Shown: piece by piece, positions 1-7,126 of the stretch
Layout: each line of letters opens with the position of its first letter
How positions within the stretch are numbered: position 1 is the stretch's first letter
DNA from: DATKMK01 sp035541895
GTDB lineage: Bacteria > Desulfobacterota > Binatia > HRBIN30 > JACQVA1
Assembly: GCA_035541895.1 (NCBI GenBank)
Contig: DATKMK010000115.1
Coordinates: 1-18,474 of the forward strand
Reading direction: 5' to 3'
Length of the DNA stretch: 18,474 nt
Made by a program: the position numbers and the translations under genes
Notes under the pieces: model-generated
Told to the model about the DNA's origin: nothing
Seen by the model: only the letters and a program-made list of their open reading frames with translations
Databases searched by the model: none

Positions 1-543
1 AAGAAGCTCGGCGCGCGATCATCGCCGACTGGGTGGTTGGCGTTCGATCGTTGCCGCGTGCCGAAGCGGTACACCATCGGCAAGCCGCATCTCGGATTCT
101 TCTATGCCGATCGTAACCTGATGATCGAGCGGCTGATCGGCGGTGTGGCTGCGGTCGCGGCGGCCCAGCTCGCGCTCGATTTCACCATCGAACGCCTGCG
201 CAATCGCATGGCGTTCGGGCAACCCATCATCAGCCTGCAGGCAATTCGCCATCGCTTGAGCGAACTCGCAGCGCAGCTCGAAGCTTGCCGGCACTTTGTC
301 TACGCGATCGCGGAACGCTTCCGCGACGGGCACATCGAAGCCAAAGAAATCTGCATGATTAAGCTGCATGTCTACGAGACCGTGCAGCACATCGTGGAGC
401 AGTGCATTCAGTATCACGGCGGTCACGGGTTCCTCGAAGAGAATTGGATTGCCCGGCTGTATCGTGATATTCGGCTGCTCACCATTGGAGCGGGAAGCTC
501 GGAGCTCATGAAGGACCTCATCGCCGGCTATTTGCGCCTGTGA
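1..543 (+). CDS. Acyl-CoA dehydrogenase, C-terminal part (5' end outside window)
   Basis: The reading frame is open from base 1 and covers the last 180 codons of an FAD-dependent acyl-CoA dehydrogenase (usual length about 380). The visible part begins in the middle beta domain (SPTGW...FDRCRVP) and contains the C-terminal helical FAD-binding domain: the ERL helix start, RMAFGQPI, the YHGGHGFLEE loop and the RLYRD helix. The family's catalytic glutamate lies in GSSELMKD, at codon 168 of the visible part (nt 502-504), so the enzyme should be active. The TTG at 37 is not a real start, because the family homology continues upstream to base 1. The enzyme would introduce an alpha-beta double bond into an acyl-CoA or acyl-carrier substrate; the substrate cannot be read from this fragment. 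The TGA stop overlaps the GTG start of the ketosynthase downstream, implying one operon. Confidence 0.92.
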   Translation, partial: KKLGARSSPTGWLAFDRCRVPKRYTIGKPHLGFFYADRNLMIERLIGGVAAVAAAQLALDFTIERLRNRMAFGQPIISLQAIRHRLSELAAQLEACRHFVYAIAERFRDGHIEAKEICMIKLHVYETVQHIVEQCIQYHGGHGFLEENWIARLYRDIRLLTIGAGSSELMKDLIAGYLRL

Positions 544-1799
544 GATCGATGTCCTCGTCGCGTCGCGTCGTGATCACCGGCCTTGGCGTCGTCAGCCCGT
601 TGGGTACGGGTATCGACTGCTTTTGGATGGGTCTCCTTGCGGCGCGTAGCGCCGTGCAACGCATCACCCGCTTCGACGCGACGTCGTACCCGTGCCAGCT
701 CGGCGGCGAAGTGCGCGACCGCAGCTACGAAGATCTGCTCGAACCGCGCAAGTTGCGGACGACTACTCACGTGACGCAGTTGGCGATGGCCGCGGCGGAA
801 CTGGCCTTGCGCGACGCGCGCATGCCGGCGCGCAGCTATGAGCCCGACCAAATCGGCGTCTGCATCGGCACCGCGCTCGGCGGTTGGCGCGAAGCGGCGC
901 AGCAGCACATCATCCTGCTCGAACGCGGGGCGCGCCGCGTCAACCCGTTCGTCTCCAACGGTACCCCCAATCATGCGCCGGGCATCGAAGTCGCCAATCT
1001 GATCGAAGCCCGCGGCGCGCAACTGACGTTTTCGAGCGGCTGTCCGGCCAGCCTGCAAGCGATCGGACACGGGGCGCAGCTCGTGGCGAACGGAGATCTC
1101 GATGTATGCCTGGCCGGCGGCGCCGAGAGCCCGCTGACGCCGACGGTCATCGCCGGCATGAGCCGGACTTTGGAACTCTCGACCTTGAACGACGATCCCG
1201 CACATGCGTCGCGCCCGTTCGATCGCGATCACGCCGGCATGGTGCTCAGCGAAGGCGGGTGCTTCCTGGTGCTCGAAGCGGCCGAGCGCGCACACGCGCG
1301 GGGCGCTGCAACATACGCCGAGATCGTCGGTTCCGCGTCATCGTGCGACGCTGCTGGGATGTACGGTTTCGATGAATCCGGCGACACCGGCGCACGGGCG
1401 ATCCACCGGGCGTTAAATCGCAGTGGGCTCAGTGCCACCGACATCGACTATGTCTGCGCCCATGCCAACTCCTCGCCCGCCTTCGACCGCAAGGAGACGC
1501 TGGTGATCAAGCGCGCGTTCGGCGAGTGCGCCGCGCGCCTGCCCGTCAGCTCGATCAAGGGCGTGCTTGGCCATCCGTTCGGTGCGTCCGGTGCGTTCCA
1601 GGTGGCTGCGGCGGCGATGGCGCTGCGCGAGCAACTCATCCCGCCGACGTGTAATTTCGAAACCCCCGATCCCGAGTGCGACCTCGACTACGTCCCCGGC
1701 GAAGCCCGCGCCGCCCACCTACGCCACGCGCTGGTGACCAGCTACGGCTACGGCGGGGTTAATTCGTACGTGATCCTTCGCGGTCTGAACGCAGCCTAG
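540..1799 (+). CDS. Beta-ketoacyl-ACP synthase, FabF/KAS II-like
   Basis: This 419-residue condensing enzyme of the thiolase fold would extend an acyl chain from malonyl-ACP. The start VVITGLGVVSPLG is typical of the family. The catalytic set is present: Cys168 in SSGCPAS, His308 in CAHANSS, Lys340 in SSIKG and His345 in LGHPFGASGA. The C-terminal glycine-rich loop SYGYGGVNS also matches. The usual HGT-type motif after the first catalytic His is changed to HANSS, and the nucleophile loop is SGCPA rather than the common ACAT form, so this is probably a specialised clade and not housekeeping FabF. The GTG start overlaps the TGA of the acyl-CoA dehydrogenase (GTGA); an in-frame ATG at 549 is the alternative start. 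It converges on the transporter gene with a 21-bp gap. Together with the dehydrogenase it suggests a lipid-tailoring pathway; the product is unknown. Confidence 0.9.
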   Translation: MRSMSSSRRVVITGLGVVSPLGTGIDCFWMGLLAARSAVQRITRFDATSYPCQLGGEVRDRSYEDLLEPRKLRTTTHVTQLAMAAAELALRDARMPARSYEPDQIGVCIGTALGGWREAAQQHIILLERGARRVNPFVSNGTPNHAPGIEVANLIEARGAQLTFSSGCPASLQAIGHGAQLVANGDLDVCLAGGAESPLTPTVIAGMSRTLELSTLNDDPAHASRPFDRDHAGMVLSEGGCFLVLEAAERAHARGAATYAEIVGSASSCDAAGMYGFDESGDTGARAIHRALNRSGLSATDIDYVCAHANSSPAFDRKETLVIKRAFGECAARLPVSSIKGVLGHPFGASGAFQVAAAAMALREQLIPPTCNFETPDPECDLDYVPGEARAAHLRHALVTSYGYGGVNSYVILRGLNAA

Positions 1800-1820
1800 T
1801 AGGACAGCTGGCGACGTTGA

Positions 1821-4166
1821 CTACGCGGCGACTGGCGGCTGCTGCGTCCCCTCGCTGCGCCCGCTCGACGCAAGCCGCAGGAACCGCGGCTCGAAAAGCA
1901 GCGCGAGTGCCGGAATCACGGTGAGCGTCGCGAGCGCGCTGACGGAGACGATCAAGGCCGTCAGCAGACCCAGTCGCGTCCAAATCATGAAGCCGGCCAG
2001 CGGCAAGACCAAGTAGCCGAGCGCTACGGCCGACGAGACGAAGAAGATCGCCTTGCCTGACGAGCGCAGGCTTGCGCGAATTGCGTCGGCCATCGACGCA
2101 GTGGTCGCGTACTCTTCGCGTATGCGGAAGATCAAATAGATCGCGAAGTCGGCACCGATGCTCACGCCCATCGAGGTGATCGCCGCCGAGGTCATGTCGA
2201 GCCAGATTCCCGCCCAACCCATCACGCCCAAGTTGATCGCCACCGCGGCGAGCAGCGGCATCAGTGTGAACACCCCACCAACCACCGATCGCAGCACGAT
2301 GGCGGAGAGCGCGAAAATGATCGCGCTCACTTGCAGCATGTTGACGATCTTCTCGTGCACGACCACGTCGTTCATCGCGGTCTGCACCCCGATGGTGCCG
2401 CCGGCGATGCCGACCGACACCGGCAAGCCGCGGAAGCGCTCCGCGACATACTGCTGGAGCCGCGCAATCAGCGCGCGCGAGTAGGCGGCATCGTCGGTCT
2501 TGCTCAAGCCGCGAATGACGGCTCGCTGATATCCCGGGTCGACGAACCCGCTGAGCCCGTCGGGGCCCGCCGACAAGCTGTAGAGGAAGAGGTACTGGGC
2601 AATCAGACGGGCGTTGTCGGGAATCGCGTAGGCCGACGGGTCGCCGCCGTTCATCGCTTGATGCATGCGTTTGACGTGATCCGCGATCGAGGCCACCCCG
2701 CTCACGGTCCCATCCGACTCCATGAAACGTTCGAGGTCGCTCATGGCGTTGAGTACGGCCGGATCTTGTAGCGCGTTCTCGCGCTCGCCTTCGATCAGCA
2801 GGCGGACCGAAGCCGTTCCCGGCAACTTCTCGTTGAGCAGCGCGTCATCCTGGCGAACCTGTGTCGACGCCGAAAACCACAGCCGAAAGCTATTGTCGGC
2901 TTGAATCTGTAACGCTCCGGCGAGGAACACGATGACCAGGGCAACGGCGCTGCCAAGTACCGCGCGGGGCTGTGTCACGACAAGGTGCGCGACGCTCTCG
3001 AGGGCGCGATCGAGCCACTGGGATTGGCCCTCGCGACGAGTCTCGCGCTGTTTGGGCGTGGGCAACAAGCTGCGACAGGCCGGCGTGAAGGTCATCTCGA
3101 TCACCAGCGCGCTGAGAATGCCGGAGGCCAGCAGCATGCCGAACACCCGCACGCTGGTCACGCCGAAGGTCATCAGCGATCCGAAGCCGGCCGAAGCGAT
3201 CAAGCCCGCCGTCAGCATGACCGGCCCCACGGCTGTGACCGACCGCACCACCGCCTCAGCGCTGTCACCGCACCTGGCGTACTCCTCGTAGTAGCGTTTG
3301 AGGATCTGCACCGCGTGACCGGCGGCGACCGCGAGAATCACCACCGGCGTCACCGCGCTCCAGGTGTCCATCGGCTGCCCGCTCCACCCCATGATCGCCA
3401 ACGCCCAGATCACGCTCAGCAGCGCGGTCACCAACGGCAAAAACATCGCTTGCAACGTTCGAAACGCCTCGTAGTGCACCAACCCGATCACCACCACCGC
3501 GATCGGGAACAAGATGCCGACCAGCGCGGTGTAGCGAGCGAGCGCCGCGCGCAGAATCGGCGCGCCCGCCAGCGCAATGCGGACCGACTCGTCGCGTTCG
3601 GGTGCGATGATGGCCTCGATGCGTTTGGCGATCTCGGGATCGGGCAGGCGGTCGTCGAACTCGACCACGATCACCGTCGCGGTTTCATCCGGCGAGACCA
3701 AGTTGCCGCGAAACAACTTGTCGGCATGCACCGCGTCGCGCAGGTGCTGAATCTCTTCTGCGGTGGTCGGCGGCGCTTCCATGAGCGGATGCACGTCCAT
3801 TGTTCCGTCCGCGCCCGCGGTCACTGCCTTTACCGCCGGAGACGCCAGGCCGAACAGATTGGTTTCGAGAACGCCGGGCGTGTCGCGCAGCGCTTGGGTG
3901 ATGCGAAAGATCTTCCCGAGTATGGTGGGCGTGTAGATGTCCCCATGCGTCGCGACGATGCCGATCACCGGTATCGCTTCCCCGCCGAACAGGTCGGAGA
4001 TGCGGTTCTGGATTTGCACGTACGGATGCTGCTGCGGCAGCGATTCGCGCCGCCGAATTTCGAGATGCAAATGGCGGAGCTGGGTGGCCAGCACTGCGGT
4101 CGCGAGCAGGATGACGCAGACAACCGCTACACGATGGCGAACCACGAAGCGAACATATCGCTCCAT
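1821..4166 (-). CDS. RND superfamily transporter, MMPL/COG1033 type
   Basis: This 781-residue inner-membrane protein has the duplicated RND layout. A first membrane helix (about 11-28) is followed by an extracytoplasmic domain (about 30-210) and a helix bundle (about 214-365). A central helix (about 400-420), a second large loop and a final bundle (about 625-765) complete it. Sequences such as AVAAGHAVQILKRYYEEY and SIGADFAIYLIFRIREEY occupy equivalent places in the two halves. MMPL-type pumps move lipids or other hydrophobic molecules, using proton flow. The start at 4166 is fixed by a strong GGAGGGGAGG site just upstream; the open frame extends 19 codons further but without such a signal. 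It is the third gene of a minus-strand run (sulfatase, S24 protein, transporter). A lipid cargo is suggested only by the neighbouring lipid genes. The substrate is not known. Confidence 0.88.
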   Translation of the reverse strand: MERYVRFVVRHRVAVVCVILLATAVLATQLRHLHLEIRRRESLPQQHPYVQIQNRISDLFGGEAIPVIGIVATHGDIYTPTILGKIFRITQALRDTPGVLETNLFGLASPAVKAVTAGADGTMDVHPLMEAPPTTAEEIQHLRDAVHADKLFRGNLVSPDETATVIVVEFDDRLPDPEIAKRIEAIIAPERDESVRIALAGAPILRAALARYTALVGILFPIAVVVIGLVHYEAFRTLQAMFLPLVTALLSVIWALAIMGWSGQPMDTWSAVTPVVILAVAAGHAVQILKRYYEEYARCGDSAEAVVRSVTAVGPVMLTAGLIASAGFGSLMTFGVTSVRVFGMLLASGILSALVIEMTFTPACRSLLPTPKQRETRREGQSQWLDRALESVAHLVVTQPRAVLGSAVALVIVFLAGALQIQADNSFRLWFSASTQVRQDDALLNEKLPGTASVRLLIEGERENALQDPAVLNAMSDLERFMESDGTVSGVASIADHVKRMHQAMNGGDPSAYAIPDNARLIAQYLFLYSLSAGPDGLSGFVDPGYQRAVIRGLSKTDDAAYSRALIARLQQYVAERFRGLPVSVGIAGGTIGVQTAMNDVVVHEKIVNMLQVSAIIFALSAIVLRSVVGGVFTLMPLLAAVAINLGVMGWAGIWLDMTSAAITSMGVSIGADFAIYLIFRIREEYATTASMADAIRASLRSSGKAIFFVSSAVALGYLVLPLAGFMIWTRLGLLTALIVSVSALATLTVIPALALLFEPRFLRLASSGRSEGTQQPPVAA

Positions 4167-4169
4167 CGT

Positions 4170-4179
4170 CCTCCCCTCC
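4170..4179 (-). promoter_or_regulatory. Strong ribosome binding site deciding the transporter start
   Basis: On the minus strand this reads GGAGGGGAGG. Its 5' GGAGG lies 8 nt from the ATG at 4166. It selects that ATG over any start further upstream in the same open frame. Confidence 0.8.
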
Positions 4180-4255
4180 GATCTTGGCTTCTGCGCGCCA
4201 TCGGTGTCACAAACGGCGCGCACCGTACTACGCCGCTACATCGGCGTTCAAGCCT

Positions 4256-4280
4256 GCACCTAGGACCCCGGCCAAGGTGC
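4256..4280 (-). other. Hairpin in the gap between the S24 gene and the transporter gene
   Basis: The 169-bp gap (4167-4335) holds no gene. It contains a 9-bp stem with one mismatch (GCACCTAGG against CCAAGGTGC on the plus strand, 7-nt loop). A smaller ACGAC/GTCGT hairpin lies at 4282-4295. No U-run follows either stem in the direction of transcription, so calling it a terminator would be weak. It could attenuate read-through from the S24 gene into the transporter gene. Confidence 0.3.
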
Positions 4281-4335
4281 AACGACGCTTGTCGTCTTAG
4301 ACGGCGTCGACTCGGGCCAGCCGCTCGCCGTCCAT

Positions 4336-5118
4336 TCAATGGAGGAAGGTTTCGGTCTGCCCGATCGGTTGCAGCACACCGAAGCGTTGCATTTTGCGCA
4401 TCAGCGTGTTGGCCTCGGCGAGGAGTGCGCGCCGTAGGCCGGGTTTGTTGGTGCGGCCGAGCCATTCACGCAGCGTCTGCAAATCGCGGCCGAGCTGGGC
4501 CATCTCCGTGAGGCGACGGCTCAGTCTGCGGTCGTGCGGCACGCGTTCGACCGCGATCTGCCATTGCGCCAGTTGCTGATCGATCGCGTTGAGCGAAGGA
4601 TCGAAGAGGCTGTCGGTGCCCACCGCAGCCGGCGGGGTGGGCGCCGTCGCCGGCGAGATGGCGGCGCGTTTGCCCGCCGGCTTGGGCGGCGCCGCGAAGC
4701 CGTATTTGCGCATGACGCCGACCACGACGCCGCGAATGCACATGTTGCCGCCGCGCACGATCAGCGGCAGGAGATCGGGATTCGCCGGCTGCAATCGGAT
4801 CGCCCCGTCGGGCTCGTGATAGAGCTTCTTCACCGTAACGCAGCCGTCGATCTCGGCGACGACGGTCTGGCCGTCTTCGGCCGTCTCCCGCGGTTGGACG
4901 ATCAGAAAATCGCCGTCGTGAATGCCTTCGTCGATCATCGAGTTGCCGCGCACGCGCAGCGCGAAGACCTTCCTGCCGCCCCACAACGCCGCCGGAACCG
5001 TCAACGTGTCATCGAGCACAAACGCCTTGTACGGCTCGCCCGCCGCCACCACGCCGAGCAACGGGATCTCGACGACCTCGTCAACCGATTCCTCGTACAG
5101 CTCGAACGTTGCCTCCAT
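4336..5118 (-). CDS. UmuD/LexA-like S24 autoprotease with a novel C-terminal extension
   Basis: This is a 260-residue protein. Residues about 17-142 form a peptidase S24 (LexA/UmuD C-terminal) domain. The self-cleavage site is VVAAGEP (Ala26-Gly27), the serine is Ser60 in RGNSMIDEGIHDGD, and the general base is Lys97 in VTVKKL. The 37-residue Ser-Lys spacing equals that of LexA (119/156) and UmuD (60/97). Only 25 residues precede the cleavage site, so there is no winged helix as in LexA; the layout is UmuD-like. After residue 142 there is a Pro/Ala linker (about 143-168) and a charged, helix-rich tail of about 90 residues that I do not recognise. UmuD is normally about 140 residues and is encoded next to umuC, which is absent here. 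The start at 5118 is preferred because GGAGG sits 6 nt upstream; the ATG at 5124 abuts the site. RecA-stimulated self-cleavage is inferred, not shown. Confidence 0.85.
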   Translation of the reverse strand: MEATFELYEESVDEVVEIPLLGVVAAGEPYKAFVLDDTLTVPAALWGGRKVFALRVRGNSMIDEGIHDGDFLIVQPRETAEDGQTVVAEIDGCVTVKKLYHEPDGAIRLQPANPDLLPLIVRGGNMCIRGVVVGVMRKYGFAAPPKPAGKRAAISPATAPTPPAAVGTDSLFDPSLNAIDQQLAQWQIAVERVPHDRRLSRRLTEMAQLGRDLQTLREWLGRTNKPGLRRALLAEANTLMRKMQRFGVLQPIGQTETFLH

Positions 5119-5129
5119 CGTCATCCTCC

Positions 5130-5141
5130 GGTGAGATCACC
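5130..5141. promoter_or_regulatory. Possible operator palindrome before the S24 gene
   Basis: The arms GGTGA and TCACC flank a 2-nt centre (plus strand GGTGAGATCACC). The site abuts the Shine-Dalgarno of the S24 gene (5125-5129) in the 59-bp gap after the sulfatase. A repressor bound here would block expression of the S24 gene. The S24 protein has no DNA-binding domain, so the binder would be another protein. The short length makes chance occurrence possible. Confidence 0.3.
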
Positions 5142-5177
5142 AGTATGCGAAGAGAAGGCGAAACTCAAGCCCGGCCA

Positions 5178-6707
5178 CTACGCCAAGCCGAGGCGCACGA
5201 ACTGATCTTCCGGGGCGTCGATTTCTTTGAGGGCAACTCGAAGCTGCTCGGCGGCGCGCTGCTCGGCGGGCGAGCCGGCGAGATTGCGTTCCTCATTGGG
5301 ATCATTGGTCAGATCGAACAACGCGTTGCCGTGGAATTCGCCGTACGCCCAGAAGGGCAGGAAATCCCCATCAGCGAAAGGCTGCCGGATTACCGGAACG
5401 CTTGTGCCCGGCATGCGATCGAGCCGTGCACGGTGGTCGGGTTGCGGCAGGCGCAGGTCGGGCACCGACACCACCGGCATGGTCGACCAGCGGTTCGACC
5501 ACATGCTCAGCGGCGCGTTGGGGCCGATCGGTGCACGCGCGTACTTGGTGGCGCCATCGATGACGTGCAGTTCGCGTCCCCATACCCCCGACAGCACGGA
5601 GTTGCGGATGGTTGTGACCTCGCCGCGGATCAACGGCGCCAGCGATCGGCCGTGGGTGCGATGCCCGACGCTGACGCCGAAGATGTGGGTCAACGTCGCG
5701 AACAGGTCGACGCTGGTGGTGAGTGCCGACGAGGTTCGCGGCGCGACGCCCGGCCAGGCAATGAGGAGCGGAATGTGCCCGAGCGGTTCGTACACCGGCA
5801 CCGCGGGCTTGCCCCAGATGTCCTTCTCGCCGAGGTAGTGGCCGTGATCGGTGCAGACGATCACCGCGGTCGAGTCCCAAAGCGCGTTGCGGTCGATGGC
5901 ATCGAGGACGCGGCCGAACCAGCGATCGATCATCGTCAGCTTGCCGCCGTAGCCGGCGCGAATCTGCCGCGCCTGGTCGGCGGTGAGAGCGCCCTTCTGC
6001 TGCGCGCCGCGCATGTACGGCGGCCAGATCAGATGCGGGCCCTGCCACGCCGGGTCGTACATCGATGCGTACGGCTCGGGTGTGTCGAACGGTTCGTGCG
6101 GATCGAACTCGTCGACGAACAGCAAGAAGCGATCGTGAAACCGCGCGTGCTCGTCGAGCCATTGGGCGGTGGCCGCCATCGTGCGTGGACCCGGGAAGTC
6201 TTCTTCACCGCGGAAGTAGCCGCGCGAATTGTCGTACGGCATGTGGCCGCGGCCGAACGACGGCGCGCCGATCCAGCTCGGGTCGGGTCGCGTCTTCCAT
6301 GGGTCGCCCTCATGGCCGCGTTGATAGTCCCACGCAGTGAATTCGCAGTGGTAGTTTTCGCCGCCGGTCTCGAACAGATGCGGGTGGTCGGTGATCAGCA
6401 TCGTGGTCACGCCGGCCGCGCGCAGGTAGGCGGTTACCGGATGTTCCCAGATCTCGATCGAGCCCCACGGCTTCCATGGAAAGTCGAGCGCGCCGCACAG
6501 GATGTCGTGACGCGCCGGCAGGCACGGGAGCGAGCCGGCGTAATGCTGCTCGAATCGAATCGCGCGGTGCGCGAAGCGATCGAGATGGGGCGTGGCGAAC
6601 TCCGTGGCGCCGTAGGCGCCGAGCAGATGGCGGTTGAGACTATCGAGCAGGATCACAATCGCGTTGCGCGGCAGTGAGGGTTCACGATCGGTTGATACGC
6701 TCTTCAT
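5178..6707 (-). CDS. Sulfatase family hydrolase (formylglycine type)
   Basis: This 509-residue enzyme belongs to the alkaline-phosphatase/sulfatase superfamily. The N-terminal metal-binding strand is AIVILLDSLNRHLLGAYG. The modification motif C-x-P-x-R is present as Cys62 in PCLPARHDILCG, so the cysteine can be turned into formylglycine. A further metal-binding pair, Asp287-His288, lies in VIVCTDHGHYLGEKDIWGK. The C-terminal part holds the usual ALFDLTNDPNEERNLAG element that follows the active-site fold. No signal peptide is visible, so it may act in the cytoplasm, unlike many sulfatases. The ATG at 6707 is chosen over the ATG at 6737; neither has a clear ribosome site. It heads a minus-strand run with the S24 protein (59-bp gap) and the transporter. 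It could hydrolyse sulfate or phosphonate esters; the substrate is unknown. Confidence 0.87.
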   Translation of the reverse strand: MKSVSTDREPSLPRNAIVILLDSLNRHLLGAYGATEFATPHLDRFAHRAIRFEQHYAGSLPCLPARHDILCGALDFPWKPWGSIEIWEHPVTAYLRAAGVTTMLITDHPHLFETGGENYHCEFTAWDYQRGHEGDPWKTRPDPSWIGAPSFGRGHMPYDNSRGYFRGEEDFPGPRTMAATAQWLDEHARFHDRFLLFVDEFDPHEPFDTPEPYASMYDPAWQGPHLIWPPYMRGAQQKGALTADQARQIRAGYGGKLTMIDRWFGRVLDAIDRNALWDSTAVIVCTDHGHYLGEKDIWGKPAVPVYEPLGHIPLLIAWPGVAPRTSSALTTSVDLFATLTHIFGVSVGHRTHGRSLAPLIRGEVTTIRNSVLSGVWGRELHVIDGATKYARAPIGPNAPLSMWSNRWSTMPVVSVPDLRLPQPDHRARLDRMPGTSVPVIRQPFADGDFLPFWAYGEFHGNALFDLTNDPNEERNLAGSPAEQRAAEQLRVALKEIDAPEDQFVRLGLA

Positions 6708-6776
6708 CGCTAAGTGCTTACGCCGACTGCAGGCCATCTGTACAGCCCGAAGATTCTCGGCCAGTTCGGCTTATTT

Positions 6777-6808
6777 TCTGCCCGAAATCAGGCAGATTTC
6801 TTGATTTC
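6777..6808. promoter_or_regulatory. Overlapping inverted repeats in a divergent intergenic region
   Basis: The roughly 130-bp gap between the divergent sulfatase and small-protein genes is relatively AT-rich. It holds two inverted repeats that share bases: TCTGCC (6777-6782) with GGCAGA (6791-6796), and GAAATCA (6784-6790) with TGATTTC (6802-6808). They cannot both fold at once in RNA. As DNA they could form operators for divergent promoters. No clear -35/-10 pair was assigned. Confidence 0.35.
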
Positions 6809-6837
6809 ATCGGCACCAGGTGCTCTTCTCTTCGCCA

Positions 6838-7110
6838 ATGGATGGCGAAGCGGATCTGGCCGACTTGGTCGAGCATCTCGGAAGAAGCAGCCGACTCGAG
6901 GCCGGCGAGGCGCGCCGGCTGATTGATGAAGTGCTCAGCTACTTCGGCGACACCGTCGAGCAGTTCGTCCGCCGCCGGCATTCGCAACTACAGGCGGAGC
7001 AATACAAGAACGAAGAGATCTTCGACCGCATCAGCGCCGAGCTGCGCGCCCGGCGCTTCGCCGCGCCGCCGCTCTCGGCGCGCCAGATTCGACGATTGAT
7101 CTACGGCTAA
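6838..7110 (+). CDS. Small helical protein encoded before glmS
   Basis: This 90-residue acidic/basic protein is predicted to be mostly helical. The C-terminal half is rich in charged residues and ends in RRFAAPPLSARQIRRLIYG, which looks conserved, but I cannot name a family. The ATG at 6838 is used; a GTG at 6820 would add six residues, and neither has a convincing ribosome site. It ends 16 bp before glmS, whose Shine-Dalgarno lies in the gap, so the two are probably co-transcribed. A role linked to amino-sugar or envelope precursor supply is guessed from position only. Confidence 0.65.
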   Translation: MDGEADLADLVEHLGRSSRLEAGEARRLIDEVLSYFGDTVEQFVRRRHSQLQAEQYKNEEIFDRISAELRARRFAAPPLSARQIRRLIYG

Positions 7111-7126
7111 CATCACGGAGGTCACC

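Noticed and set aside
2985..4511. A 508-codon plus-strand open frame
   Set aside because: It is antisense to the transporter and S24 genes, which have clear family motifs. Its composition (rich in His, Arg, Asp) is typical of a GC-rich shadow frame.
5109..6677. A 522-codon plus-strand open frame
   Set aside because: It lies opposite the sulfatase, which has an intact active-site motif; the product shows no recognisable domain.
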